Shown here: piece after piece, positions 25,700 to 39,089 of the stretch
Layout of the letters: the number at the start of each line of letters is the position of its first letter
Numbering within the stretch: position 1 is the stretch's first letter
Assembly: GCA_028023455.1 (NCBI GenBank)
Contig: JAQFVV010006199.1
Location: 682,001-746,000, forward strand
Source of the DNA: Epiperipatus broadwayi
Lineage: Eukaryota > Onychophora > Udeonychophora > Euonychophora > Peripatidae
Direction of reading: 5' to 3'
DNA: 64,000 nt
Made by a program: the position numbers and the translations under genes
Notes under the pieces: generated by a model
The model's database searches: none
Seen by the model: the letters and a program-made list of their open reading frames with translations, nothing else
What the model was told of the DNA's origin: nothing

Positions 25700-26137
25700 A
25701 ATATTTGAAAACCAGGCACTCTTCACAAACCTGGGAGCTTAATTGTAAGTATAGAGGATCTGAACTCAGATTTTCAAGCACCCTTCAACTATCCACACTA
25801 TCTCATACAATTGATACACATGACCACACACATGTAGAAAAGATTAATAATCACCAATATACGTATTTCATGCTAAACCAGCACTCATCAGTTGGTCCAG
25901 ACTATCATCTTTCACACACATATATATAATCAATGCTCAGTTTATATTAAGATAGCAAATCTTCATACTTTAATGGACAGGCTTCAATCCATTGCAACCT
26001 CCAACTTTTCAGCCATCCATATCATTGAAAATCTGATGATGAAAATTCAAATCCCATGCTAATGCTAATATTATTGCCATGCCCATGTTGACCTGAAGTC
26101 AATCTGACCCCTCATGTATAGGACAGTATAAAAGTCA
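25700..26137 (-). repeat. Dispersed repeat family A, longest copy
   Basis: This is the fullest example of a repeat seen at least seven times in the window. Read on the minus strand it runs: actgtcctatacatgagggg, a body with aggcctgtccattaaag-like and catgctgg/tttagcatgaaatacg blocks, acatgtgtgtggtcatgtg, then a tRNA-like stretch (A-box-like gagatagtgtgg and, about 36 nt on, B-box-like gagttcagatcct), then acaattaagctcccaggt and aagagtgcct. The tRNA-like part lies towards the 3' end, not at the 5' end as in a simple SINE. The element may be a chimera or a DNA element with a chance match. The frame at 25705-25929 is not a gene. Confidence 0.75.
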
Positions 26138-29100
26138 AACAGTTTGGGGGGGGGGTATTCTCTGAGTATTCAGACTAATGTAACTTATTATTTGATGCAC
26201 TCTCTAGTACTATTCTTTTTAAAGATAATTCAAAACTTATATAAATAAAGCTAGAATTAGTTAAATACAGACATGAAACATGAACTGTAAATAAAATGGA
26301 TAAAAAAGATATTCATGTTTTTAAATTGTGGTGCAAATAAAGGCAAAGAATATCTAATAGCAAGTAAAATGAACAAATGAATTTTAGAACAAATTAGACC
26401 AAACTTTTGCTTAATATATAAATATCTATAGAGACATCTTATATTTTGATTGTATTATGAAATTATCTAATTCGTTACAAGAGATATATAGTGTTCAGAA
26501 AGGTTGGTTGGTGGGGGAGAGGCAACTAGCATTGAGATTGATATTTATCACAACAATAATAAATGCATTATTGAGGTGCATGAAAAAACCAACAGATGAT
26601 AGATAACTCTTGAGAAATATTTATACGTTGCTGCACCGCCAGTGAATGAGGTCTCATATCACTATGGGTTACTTTTAGAATGGCTGATAATTTTTATATT
26701 TAAATACATACTGAATATCTAAGATATGATTTCTAGCAAATATTATAGATTATATGATAATTCGTAATTGTTATATCTTTCAGTTATATTGGAAGTAATG
26801 AAATACAGTTTATTTATTTTTTGTTTTTGTTTAATACATGAAACTTTAAAAGATGAAAGTTAACTATTTGATTCAAAAAATTTCTTTTGACTGTTCAACT
26901 TTTAGTTTTTTTCTTCCTTCCCTCTCACACATTTTAAGAAAAAAGGAGAGGAGGGTACAATGTAACTGCTATTTGCCTAAAATGATTTTCTAGTCATTTT
27001 TAAGAAGTCATTATTTTCTCTCATTTACTTTTCTAAATGCTTGGTATATATAAAAAACGTTTTCACATTTTCTTGAGGATATTTATTTAACCCCTCCTCC
27101 AAGTTGATGAAAGCACTTCAAACATTCTTCATTGAACAGTTTTTTTTTTTTCTAAATCACACCCTATATTCTCATAATAATAACTTGTTCTATTCTTTTT
27201 TTTTTTAAAAAAAAAGCTTGCTTAAGAAATCCAGGAAGGGTTAAGGGCTCACTTTCTAATATTTCTGTGCCAGTCTACAGATAGTCTTTTATCGATTATC
27301 TTTATCAAGAAAAGAAAATACAAACTCTTTAGTAATTGAAATATCAAATTCATAGTGACATGTTTTCTACTATGTTATACTGTTTAAAATTGGCAAGCAT
27401 TTTTTTATTTTATTTGACGTAGACAGGATTTCTTAAAGTATTTAAATATAGATGTGCAAATAAATGGCTTTCATAATGGATAACTGAATTTCTGGACTAG
27501 AGAAATTTGATAAGAATAATATTAAATTTGAAATAGAGAAATTTGTGTACATTAACTTTTATATTCATTAACTTTTGTACATCATAAGATAACTATTTTA
27601 TATGAAGTATAGTTAATTATTTTTTATAATTTTTTAATTAACTTTTTTCATTAGTAAGATATATCGATATTTATATAATAAAATAATTGATTATATGCTA
27701 CTTCATTTTTTGGCTTGGTTAAATTACAATGATTTCATTAAAATGGAGTTTTTTTGGAGGGTGGGGGAAGATAGTAACTTTCTTTGTTTTTCATATTACA
27801 CTAGAGCAAACATTTAGGATATTCTGACCATGCTTATGCTACCTCTTCTCTTATTAACTCATACTTGACCAACATATTTTAGCACAGTGAAAGAATTATG
27901 GAATCCAGACTTTAAGTTCATGGATTGTGGCTCAATTCTGTCACTCCCTATTTTCATATTTGAATTTCATATGAATTCCCGTGCAACATTCCACTTTTTA
28001 GTCTTTTTAATTTATACTTAAGTTTATTAATAGTATCATTGTCTCCTACAACTGCAGCTTTAACATTTTATGAATAGTTAATAATAGCTTTGGGGTTTTA
28101 TTAACTTGGCTTTATCTAAGTATAGTAGATCCAACTACAGCTGTATCCCAATGCTTATTAAAGCAGTTTGTTTTATTTCCTCAACTAGCATTTGAAACTT
28201 TCTTACTGATAACTCTAAACTATTGAGTTATTTGCTTATTGTTAACATATCAGAATATATGCATGTAGTAGACAATAAGATGAAGTATATGGAGGTTTTC
28301 ATCATTTATATTATTTATCTAATATTCATTGTAATACCTATTCTTGCAAATAATCAGAAATGTAATATATTAAAAGAATATTTAGAGAAATCCATTTTTG
28401 CTTTCTTAACAAATAAATAAATATATTTTTTTTTGTAAACATTACAAAAACAAAACGATAAACACTTCATAAAACTTACATATAAAAAACAAAAAAATCT
28501 AAGAAAATATAATAATTATTATAAAAGTAATTTGAAAAAATTTAAAGTTATTAATTTTAAATATATTCATAAATTATACATTTTAGTTAGTTTTAAAAGT
28601 AATAAAATTTTAATGTTTTAAGCATATTCTATGTAAAATTACAAAATAATGAAGTGAAAAATGTGTTTATCAATCCTTATTGATAGTAGTTCTTTTTATT
28701 GCACAACAATTTGGTTTCAAATATTTATTTTAGTAATGATATTTTTAAGAATGGAGAAACAAAATACGATCAATTTATACAAATGAGTACTACATATATA
28801 TTACATAAAATATATGTATATATTGTACCATTTATTTATATGGTACAAATATATTGGCAAGATATTTAAAAGCTAAGAAAAAAAAAGTCAATTTAGCGAT
28901 CTGATTAAAAAGACGCAATTAAATTTTTTAGTTTGTATAATCTTTTTTTTTTTAAATGTACAATGAAAGTAAAATTTTCATCCATATTTTTTTTTGGTAT
29001 CTAATTAAAAATAAAGGTAAAAATTGGAAAGAAGAAAAGACACAAATTACTAATCCAGATAAGCTAAAAGAAAAAGATTTTAGCTAATTAAAGATGTCAG

Positions 29101-29239
29101 AAAGATTTTATGAAAGGGAGGACTTTGTAACTTAAAATTAAAAGAGAGTGTACAAGATTATTATCTTACAAGCTGATAAAAGGACAAAAGGATGCACAGA
29201 AGTTTCAAAAACTGGATTGAGGTTTAAAAAGAAGAGGTC
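26138..29239. other. AT-rich unassigned DNA
   Basis: No convincing gene is present. It contains a G10 run at about 26145-26154, T runs near 27140 and 27200, and a stretch at about 27830-28220 of more balanced composition. On either strand that stretch gave only broken, unrecognised translations. Confidence 0.45.
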
Positions 29240-29580
29240 AATTTCAATCTAGGTCTTTTCTTTACCTTATGGTTACATGTCTTAAAGTTGGGGGTTTTCT
29301 CGAGCATAACCTGTGGCAATAATATACTTTGCACAGGTATGCCACTTGCTGTACCGAGCTGTCACGCAAGCATGGAAACGGAGCCGTGTGAATACTGCTT
29401 TTTTTTTCAATGAAAGGGTCACCACAACCGTGCTTTTTTCTCCAGCTATAAAATGGAACAATAATTGAAGACCCCAGCAGGAGAGACCAATGGAAATTCC
29501 TATGAGATTGGGATTCCATAAATCTACACCAACTTACCAGTAAGTTAAGGGTAACTTCCTGATTGTGACAGGAAGTTTGA
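29240..29580. other. Relatively GC-rich block of unknown identity
   Basis: For about 340 bp the base composition is clearly less AT-rich than its surroundings. A minus-strand frame of 85 codons (29262-29519) and a plus-strand frame are both open over much of it, and neither resembles a family I know. The block ends with a small perfect hairpin, aacttcctg / caggaagtt, at 29550-29577. It could be an exon, a fragment of an unrecognised repeat, or a regulatory element. I cannot decide between these. Confidence 0.4.
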
Positions 29581-31224
29581 AAACAATTCTTAAAATTAAG
29601 TTTAAAATAATCCCGATAAAGTCTTTAAATTCTATTATTCAAGAGACTTGTTTACCTAAGAACTATAATTGTTGAACTCTTTCCAATTAATTAATTAATA
29701 ATGTGTTTTTTTTTAATATTTTAATTTGTTAGAATAAAAATATTCATTTCTAATACCAACCATTCATTGTACATTATTAATGATTATTGATAAATTTATT
29801 AATGTTAATTATTAAGATTTGAAAATATAATTTACCTTTGCCAATGCTGTTTTGAAACACAATCCTCCGGTGATTCCAGATAATTTTATCATAACTAAAT
29901 AAATAAAAGGGGTTTGGCCAGAGGATTCCGATACAGAATCCTGGTGCCTTTCAAATAAATTAAAAGCTGGCTTACTTGATCCCATTATTTTAGTAGTTAC
30001 ATTATGTTGGGTGACCAGGAAAGATAATTGCTTCCATTAAATCTTACTGAATTTTCTGATGAAAAAAATTTAATAAATAGGATGTAATTTGGTCAGCAAG
30101 CATGGGCAGATAACTCATAAAAAAAACCTAATAGAGCAGTGGACATTACAGTATTGTATATATTACTATTTGGCTATTTTTTTTGCAAATTAATATTTTT
30201 TAAAAAATGTAATTAATATTGTAGTGATAAACTTAATTTTCTTTTTATTACAAAAAGTAGTTTTGCATCAAAATATTACATTTCAGTACTATGTAAAAAT
30301 ATAACAATTAAAATTGTATATACATGTAAGCATCTTTCAATTTATATAACAAATCTTCTATAAGAATTTTTGCGTTTTTGTTTTTATAATTTTTTTTTTT
30401 TAAATATAACTTTTATGAAAAAATTAATTAAAAAAATATCTATATCACTATTTTATAAATACCTTGCAAAGTAGAATAAATTATGTTTAAGGTGATTAAC
30501 ATATGCACACATAGTGCTTGCCATTTTTTATATGCTTTGCAAATATAGTTGAATTCTAATAACTGCTACAAAGTAATGATATAAAGCTTTTTTTGTGGAA
30601 AATTTTTTTAAAAAATATAATTGTAAATTACTACAGAATAGTGTTTATTTCTTGTCACTTTGAAATAAATATATTAGTAAATAGAACATAATACATTTTG
30701 AGCTCTATACATTATAAAAATCCCTAAATAATCACTTAAATGACATTTGAGTAAATAAAGTGTTACAGCATTTATGACATAATAATCCAATAGCTCATTT
30801 TCATTTGAAATCTCATGATAATCAAGCATTAAATCCATGGTATTTTAGATTTTAAGTCATTCACTCTATCACTGAAACTCCACAGACCATAATTCTGTTC
30901 AGTTGAAAGAGAAAGTTTGTCCCCACTTTTTAATTTTTATTTTCCTTAAATGGGAATTATTTCAGAAATTTTTTATTCACCAGCCTTTCTTGTTACTGAA
31001 TGAAATTGTTATGGGAAAATATGTGTTGCTGTGCTGAATGTATGAGCATCAATGCTGTGATCTAGAATTTAGATTAAGAGCAGATCTTGGAGTTTTTCAG
31101 TCAGTTAAGAATCCCAAGCAAGGTCAGATAGCTGGTAAATAGCCAGCTTATGCCCTCATTTAGTATTGATGGAAAATATGTAATATTCAACTTTATTTGC
31201 TAGCACCGAGAATGTATGTAATTT
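29581..31224. other. AT-rich unassigned DNA
   Basis: No gene is visible. Sequence at 29860-29960 and 30880-31160 is a little less AT-biased but gave no recognisable translation. Confidence 0.5.
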
Positions 31225-31282
31225 AAACAGAAGGAATTTACAATCTAAGTGCATGCACTTAGGGTGTAAATCTCTTCTGTTT
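31225..31282. repeat. Palindromic hairpin, about 29-bp arms, no loop
   Basis: The sequence from aaacagaaggaatttaca through the centre tgcatgca to tctcttctgttt is an almost perfect palindrome with about four mismatches. It would extrude as a 58-nt hairpin. Identity and family are unknown. Confidence 0.8.
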
Positions 31283-32919
31283 GTATTGATAAAAAAATAA
31301 ATATTTTAGAACAGTATGGGTATTTTAGAACAAAATGGTTTAGACAAATGAATTTTAGTTCATTAATCATAAAATAACATACAATTGTAATGATATTACC
31401 ATGGTTTGCCTATTTGTTTAAGTGTTGATTTTTTTATTTCTGTAATTTAATTGAAAAGATCTTAACTAGTAAATTATGTTATTAAACATTCATCAAAAAT
31501 GGAAAGAAGTTTAATCCATTGCGCTGAGTTTTCGTATATTTAAATAATTCATATGATATAAGATAAAATATTTTTATATAATAGCAATAATTGTATAGAT
31601 ATATAATAATAATAATGTTATTTAATTCATTTTATACATTGATGCATCATATAATAATCTTAGAAGAGTTTAATCTTTTTTAAATTACTTCCTTTTGAAT
31701 GTATAATATTAACTTGGCTATAAATTAAAATTTATTACACTTGTATTTAATTTGCTTTTATGTGTAAAATATATACAATATATGATCATAAGTAAATAAA
31801 TAATTATATAGCTAGTTGCTCCATCCTTCCATTTAGTTGACCAAAGTCAGATATTTTTTTTAAAAAAACTTCCCATCTGGTAACTAATGCCGGAATTTTT
31901 AAACCTTAAGACTACCTTTCTGTTATTTGCTAAATGAACTATTTTGGAAGGAAAACTGTCACCAAAGAGGCACTATGGTCAGACAATAAGAAATAAATTC
32001 ATCATCAGAATAGTTTGCCAATATTTACCATCCAGTTCATAAACACACTTTTTTTAAGCAAATTTCATTTTATTAGAATTACCCAATTCTTCATTGATAT
32101 GCTTGTTATCTTTTTATTAAACATATAATGAATTTTGGACATAATGGACAAAGTACTTTAATGGTATAAAGATTCTGTTAATGTTTAAAATATAGCTCTA
32201 AATTTAGAAAATTAGAAAAGAATTATGTTAAGAAAATGGCAGAAAATGACAAAACTATTATCAATAATTATCTAAGTGGAACTGTTAAATTTTTCAAGTG
32301 TTTGAAGGTGTCTAAGTAAGTCCTTTCAGCTAATCAATTCCATAACCAACTCAATTAACTTTCAATTATTTGTTAATAAATGAAATTTGTAGCTATTTTT
32401 AAGTTAGAGAGTGTAAGAAAAAAAAGGTGAGTAGTCTGGTAAATAATATATTTATTTTTTCTCTATGTAGTGATGCTGGAGTTGCTTATTCCCTGCATAA
32501 GTTATTTATGATTGATTTTGCTTACAAATAGTGTTAATAATCTTAATGTTAAATGTCTGTAATAATATATTTTAATCTAGAATACAATATTTCTTATGTA
32601 ATTCCAATACTGATAAATGTGGGGAAAATATATAAATGGATCTTAGTAATAGAGTGAGAGAAGTTGTTAAAAAATAATTCATGCATGCTTATAAGAATTA
32701 ATAAGTACATTTGATTTTTAATAAAGTTTAAAGTTTATATTTGGGTTAAAAGAAATATGATATTGTTTCATTTAAGTACTGATTAAAAAATAATGCACTT
32801 ATAAATTAAGTTTATCTAGTTAATAATAATAATAACAATAATAATAATAATCATCCATATGCTATTCCAACTAAAAAAATAAAAAGAAAGAAAGAGAGGG
32901 GGGGGGTGTTCTAGAAATG
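31283..32919. other. AT-rich unassigned DNA with AAT microsatellite
   Basis: It contains an (AAT)n-type microsatellite at 32822-32850 and a purine tract with G8-9 at 32879-32908. No gene is seen. Confidence 0.6.
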
Positions 32920-33290
32920 AGTTTTGCAGTGACTATACAAACCAGTCTGTTAAACACAAATACTTCCACATAAAACATGCTGGTCCATTTTTCTGTTTAC
33001 TTGATATTTTATAATGTTGTCTTTTATTTCTTCAGCAGAAAACTTTTTTCCTGAAATGTTTCAAGACCATGTCTGATTATATTTTTCCAATATATTGTAT
33101 TCCCAACCACATCCTCCCAATGGAAACAATTGATATTGCATTTCTTTAGAATGTCTTTGAGATAGTTCTTATAATGTAGACAGCATCTAATTAATGTAAA
33201 TAAATATGTAGCAGTAATATGTAAATGTCAGGTAATTTGATGGATTGACATGAATGAAGATATTTATTATAGACAAAATGAATATTAGTA
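32920..33290 (-). pseudogene. C-terminal fragment of the same LINE family as 3.7-6.6 kb
   Basis: On the minus strand the translation gives IHVNPSNYL-like sequence, then YKNYLKDILKKCNINCF (about 33125-33175), which nearly repeats YKNYLKDILRRLNVGCF of the copy at 6.4 kb. It continues with IIRHGLETFQEK and the terminal finger CGSICV-QTGLYSHCKTH (about 32935-32985). It is a 5'-truncated, mutated fragment; such truncation is normal for LINE insertion. Finding two copies with matching C-termini supports the reading of both. Confidence 0.8.
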
Positions 33291-34604
33291 ATTCTTTATG
33301 TCCCCCCAATATTTACAATAACTTGTTTGAAGTAAATAATAGTGATAATAATGTATATGACTATATACACACACCTACATATACAGACACAATGTGTAAA
33401 ACTTAATTTACTTCATAGTAAATGAAATATGCTGAATAAATAAATTTTTATAACTATTGTTATTTTCTTTTTATTGTTAATATTCTTCTGAAAGCTTGTA
33501 CAATGTTATAATTTCATTTTATTTCTTTTTGCAAAATTGTTTGTTCAAATTTTTCAAGTATTTTAGTTAATATTATTTGGACAAATCATTAAAACTCACA
33601 GATTCACATAAGCTGAATACAATCTTATTTTTTCACCTTGTGAGTGGTTCATAATGTGGCTAATAAAATGAAATTTATTGCTTACACCTGGAAAAGGTCA
33701 CGAGAAGTGTTTAGACTATAAAACATTGGGGAAGAATTCCAAATATTGGAAATTTGATATATGTGCCTTTTTAAATATATGTTTTCAAAAGCTTATTAGC
33801 CATAAAATTTGGAAATTCTGTTTTTTATATATATATTATTGTTATACACACGGACAAACACAAGTATTTTCCTTTTTTAAGATGATATTTTGGCATGTGT
33901 CTGCAATATGTTTTTAAGACTGCTTAAATGTTACTATTTTTCAGATTGTATGTTATCTTTTTCCACTTCAGCTAATTGTAATTGTCTGAAACTATGAAGT
34001 TTATTTAGATGAGAATATTATTCATATTACTATCATTAATAATATTACTTATTATTGTTATGTCTAACTTCTGAAAAGTATATATATATGCAGAGAAAAC
34101 ATCTTTAACTTTTTCACGTTTTGTGATTTAGTGGATCAATTAGCTAAACTAAAAAAACAACAACATTCAATTTGATTATATGATTAAAATTGGTGTGTTC
34201 ATTCTGCAATTTATTTGCTTGACTGTCACTTAACTTTTTGAATAACTAATCCTATAATAAATTTTTAATCACACTTTGCCAAATATTTTTTTTCTTAATG
34301 AGCTGAATATTCTTGAAATATGTCCAAAATAACTATACTATCTTCATTTTATCATAAATTTGTTTTATTTCTTTATTGTCCAAAATGTTTGTATAATTCT
34401 TTGCTCTCCCCTCTCAATTTAAAGATGGCAATGCTGTTTTGCAATTGTTTATCTATATTAACTTTATTTTGCATTTACAGTATTGTTAATTTACTTTATA
34501 TTCCCTTTATTTTTTATATCCAAACCCCTACATATATAAAATAAGTTGTTGCCTGTTATAATTTAGAACTAACAGATCAATTTTGATATTATTATTTTTT
34601 AACA
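33291..34604. other. AT-rich unassigned DNA
   Basis: There are only chance frames (for example 33678-33917 and 34320-34544), dominated by F, Y, I and L as expected from AT-rich sequence. No domain or signal was recognised. Confidence 0.5.
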
Positions 34605-35560
34605 TATGGGAAGGTTTAGACTATTTAACTTTCTCACTTTACCAATTATTGTGCTCCTAGAACAATATACATTTGAAGAAATTAATGCATATAAAGCTTG
34701 GTTTCTAATGCAGATGAGCAATGATTAATAATGATCAATTTCTGTATATAACAATATTCTATGAAGTATTCAAGAACAATTTGGAAAATGTTTTTTCTGA
34801 ATATTTTGGAAGCATTTGGCAAAAAAAATTTTTTTTTGTTAATTTGTTATTGGCAAAGATTTAGCCACAGGATCAAAATGTTCCCTTCTTAAAAGGTGAT
34901 TATGACAATCAGCAAGGCATGAGGCAAAACTTTAAAGATTACTGATGCTGATTTATTTTGGAAGTTATTTTTTATATGGAGAGCCATATAAAATAAAATG
35001 TCTAACTTAACTTAGGAACTAAAAGTCATTTTCAGTTCACTTTTAAATTAACATATAAAATAATTCTCAATGACATTTTAGGCTATTTAATTTTCTCATT
35101 TATCGTCTAGGGTCAAAATACATGTTCAGAGGAAGAAATACATAGAAAATTTGTATTATAGCTATAACATCTTAAATGCAGCTTTCATTAAACTTAATTT
35201 AATTGATATATCATTATTGTGAAAAAGTGTGAAAAACATTGATCTTTCCCTTTCAGATTTTTAGTTTGATGACAGACAATGTATGACATTATTTCTAATA
35301 GAAACCTTAAGCAAATATGAGTCATAATTAAATACTATTAATCAAAGACACACAAAAAATAGTTTTAATATATTTGTTATTGGCAAAGGTTCGATCAGAG
35401 AATTGAATTAGTTTTGCAGTATCCTCATCTAGAATAGCAATTCTCTTACTAGAAGGCATCTATAACAATTAACAAAATCAAACCTTGAAGATTGTTGGTT
35501 TTGATTTAGTTGAAGATTGCTTTTTTTCTGGACAGTTATATGTAGAGTACTTTCATGTTG
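34605..35560. repeat. Diverged direct duplication of about 0.45-0.5 kb
   Basis: Two consecutive stretches share ordered blocks: agactatttaactttctcac (near 34617) with aggctatttaattttctcat (near 35081); ttgttattggcaaag at about 34844 and again at about 35373; and a later aactttaaagatta...gatgctgattta versus aaccttgaagatt...ttttgattta block. Similarity is modest, so this is an old duplication or two copies of one unidentified repeat. Confidence 0.55.
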
Positions 35561-35759
35561 CTGACTTTAGATCATGCTAAGTGTGGATACACATGTAACA
35601 AAAACTAAAAATAGAATAGTTTTAATATTTAGGACATTCATGCACTCAAAATGAACTAGTTGAGTTATGATCTGTGGAATTTTAGTTCTTATGTCATCTA
35701 TTCTACCACTGCAGTAAACAGTACTGAACAAATAATCGAATGATTCATTGTACCTGAGA

Positions 35760-35865
35760 ATTTATAGCATTCAAGAGGTAGAGGTGACAGAATTGAGTTT
35801 CAATCCAGGGACCTTTACCTTTTGATTATGATATTCTGTTACTGCACTAAACTACATGTGTAATG
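35760..35865 (-). repeat. Possible tRNA-derived SINE fragment
   Basis: On the minus strand the stretch starts tgtagtttagtgcagtaaca (A-box-like), and about 40 bases later has ccctggattgaaactc (B-box-like). The spacing suits a tRNA-type internal promoter. The family is not identified and no target duplication was found. Confidence 0.4.
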
Positions 35866-38261
35866 TAATTAGGAAAAATATATAAAAGTACTAAGTTCTG
35901 TTACAGATACTCATTATTTATATGATTTAAAATTTGATTGATAATTAAATATTTCACACAAGAGCAGATACAACAATCAATTTTAAAACATTTCTTTGAG
36001 ATTTTTATAATTCATGTGTTTAATCCAAAGCATGCCATTCTTCAAAATATTTTGTGCACTTTTTCTTAAAAAAACATTTTATATATAACTTCTTATGGGG
36101 AAGGGGAAAAAAACTCAAAAAAATTGCTGTCTACTATTATAACAAGTTCAACCTGCTGTAATAAATTTATTGCATAGGGCACAATTTCACTATTTTAAAT
36201 AGTCATTTTTAATCTATCAGAATAAATAATAAAATAAAATATAATATTTACAAATATATAAAATATTTATATAAACTATTCATTGTATGTTTATAATTGT
36301 TCCATTTCTTTCTTCACCTGAAAATGTATCTTATACATTTATTGTATCAAATTCAAAACGTGTGTGTTTATGACATTTATATTTTTATAAAAAGTTATTT
36401 GGAAGAATAGTAAACTACATAAATTCCTTGAACTAGTTATTTAAAATTAAATTATTATTTAGATATATCTTCAATGCTTTTTTTTTCTATCAACAACTGC
36501 CTTAATTTTTATAATACTTGATTAATGATATTTATTTTACTGTCAAACTATTTTAAAGTTTTTTGTTTTGTTTTTAATGGCAAAATATAGAAATTTCAAT
36601 CTGTGATTGCTATTCTCAAGTTATATATGCAGCCAAATATTTTTATTATAGTATAAAATCAATGTGATTGATAAATTCGATCTACAATAAATCTCTTTTA
36701 GATGCCAAATTGTACATTTTTAAAATAAAGGTAATATCAGAAACCGAAGAATAAATCTTTTCTGAAGGTCTTTGTTGGCAGTGGTTAGTGCATTAGTCTG
36801 TCTTATTTATGATCTGGCTTTATTTCAAATACATCTTTTTCATATACCCAAACCATAAACTTATCTAGCCATTTAGTGTTGGTTGATAAATACTTAATGT
36901 AGATGTTAACTAGAGGTAAAAAGGAATTCCAGAACAATATGAGTCACATATAGTAATTAATCTATTGATTATAAGAAAAGAGAAAACTTTGTATCTATAA
37001 TGCTCTCTTTATTAATGAGATCATATACTCAAAGGCATTGAGACAATAGTCTTTATTTACTGTTATATATTAGAGTTCAGCTATAATTAACCAAATTAAA
37101 AACAGGATTGGAAAATGAAATCATGTCATAAGCAAGAATGGAAATGAGTCAGACAAATAAAAATATTATTAGTGGATGATGTGATTTCACTTTCCAGTCT
37201 AATTTTTAATTGGTTGCTTGCTTACATTGTAACAGTTTTAATTTAAAAATATACAGAAGATCTTATTAAAATTTTTAAATATTTACATATATAATGTCCA
37301 TGAAATATTATTATTATTATGATTATAGATATATGTGATTCTAATTTAGAAACTTTCTGATTCAGACATATCTATATGTATGAAGAGATTAAAATATGAC
37401 TACAAAACAATTTAATATAATATATTTACTGTTCATTATAACAAGAAGTATAAAAACTGCTGTTAGTGAACAAAATAAATATTTCATTAAATTTCAAAAA
37501 TTGGGAAATTAAGTAGAGTTAAAAAATAAAATTTGCTCGAAAAATATTAAATAGTATTCATTTTGCTGAGAATAGTAATGATTAATGTTAATTATTTGTA
37601 GTATATCTGATATATTTTAAAATTATTAATTTTAGAGATGTCTCAGTATCATATCCTAAATGGTCATTCTTGGAATTTATGTTTAAATTAATTCAGTAAA
37701 ATCTTGTTGAAGATTCACAATCTGGTGCTTACTGAATAACTATGCATCTATACATATTTTTGCTATTATCTGTTTTATAGCACGGAAAAACACTCAGTGA
37801 CTTTATGATCTTTATCATTGTATGGATTTCTTTCTTTCTAATCATTTTTTGTTATTCAAAATGAAATAAAAAGATACTGTATAAGATTCAGAATTATGTG
37901 ATTCATTCATCACATAGAGGAAGTTTAATGTCATTCTAAACATAAAACTTTTTTTTTTTTTTGCTTATCTCAGTTAAAATTGATTTAGGAATCATTAGCT
38001 TTCTATTGAACCAAACTCCTTGAGAATATGAATAAAATAGTAAAATTATTTATATATTTAAACTTTAACATTTTAGTAATATGAGGTGGTTTAGTTCATG
38101 ACTCCATTGTATTATCAAATGAAAAATGTAATGATAGTTCATCTCCTTTTTTTAACTAATCATCTTTAATTTAATCAAGTGGATGCATTCATCAGTTGTA
38201 TACTAGATGTAATTGATAAATATACTGTAATTTTAAAATTATATTAAAATTCTCTTTGGAA
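35866..38261. other. AT-rich unassigned DNA
   Basis: No gene is seen. A weak tRNA-like start (ttggcagtggttagtgcatt) lies at about 36777, with a degraded continuation. A T run lies at about 37950-37962. Confidence 0.45.
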
Positions 38262-38420
38262 GTGTTTTATGGTGTAGTGATTAGCACACCTCTCACTTTT
38301 AAAACAGAAGTAGGCTTAATTTTTTTTCAAGTGCCAATCTAGTATGCTATCCAATATTGTTCAATAAATGGGTGTTTAGATATTCTTAGATAGTAGATAT
38401 AGATTTCAATTACATCTGCA
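38262..38420 (+). repeat. Possible tRNA-derived SINE copy
   Basis: It begins with tatggtgtagtgattagcac, a good A-box, followed at tRNA spacing by a degraded B-box region and a body with ccaatctagtatgctatcca and aataaatgggtgtttagata. A similar body phrase, ggtaaatgggtatttag, occurs near 14774. No clear tail or target duplication is seen. Confidence 0.45.
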
Positions 38421-39089
38421 TCAATTAGATAAATGACATTGCACTGACTGTAAAAATAATAATGCAATCTTCAGTGCTAGTAAGGATGTTTCATGCTTCT
38501 AGAATGCAACTATTAATCTCTTTTATCTTAGCTGATAGATATTGACATTTTGTTGATGTTGTTTGTTTATTTTTGTTTTATTTCAATTTATTGATGAGGA
38601 TCATAATGTTAGTGTTAATTATTATGTTTTTATAGTATTGTTGATTGTAGCTGTGTTAATAAGAATTACATTTTATTTTCAGAAAAAAGAGATAAAAGAT
38701 CGAGAAAAAAATTCACCTTTTGAGTATGGATTTGATCCTTAAAAATTAATATAATATTTTGGAAAAATATGAGTTATAGATATTTTAAAATAACAGCTCA
38801 TTCAATTAGTAAAACCAAATTAAAATAATTTAAAAATTAGCCATACATCATGTACTTGTATTAATGTGAATATGTGCATAAATATATAACTGCATTACAG
38901 AACACAGTGGTAAATTTATATTGATTATGAAATGTCTTTTTATTGGTATTATAATTATTGCCAGATAAATATTTAGTGTAAATCTATTTTCACCAAGGCT
39001 CAAGTGAATGAGTAATATAAGAAATATTGGGGAAAAAAAATATTGGAAAAAAGATAATTATGGAATAGAAAAACAAAACAAATATAATC
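38421..39089. other. AT-rich unassigned DNA
   Basis: No coding or repeat signature was recognised. Confidence 0.5.

Noticed and set aside
25705-25929. Plus-strand frame of 74 codons
   Set aside because: It lies wholly inside a family A repeat copy and is not conserved as a frame in the other copies.
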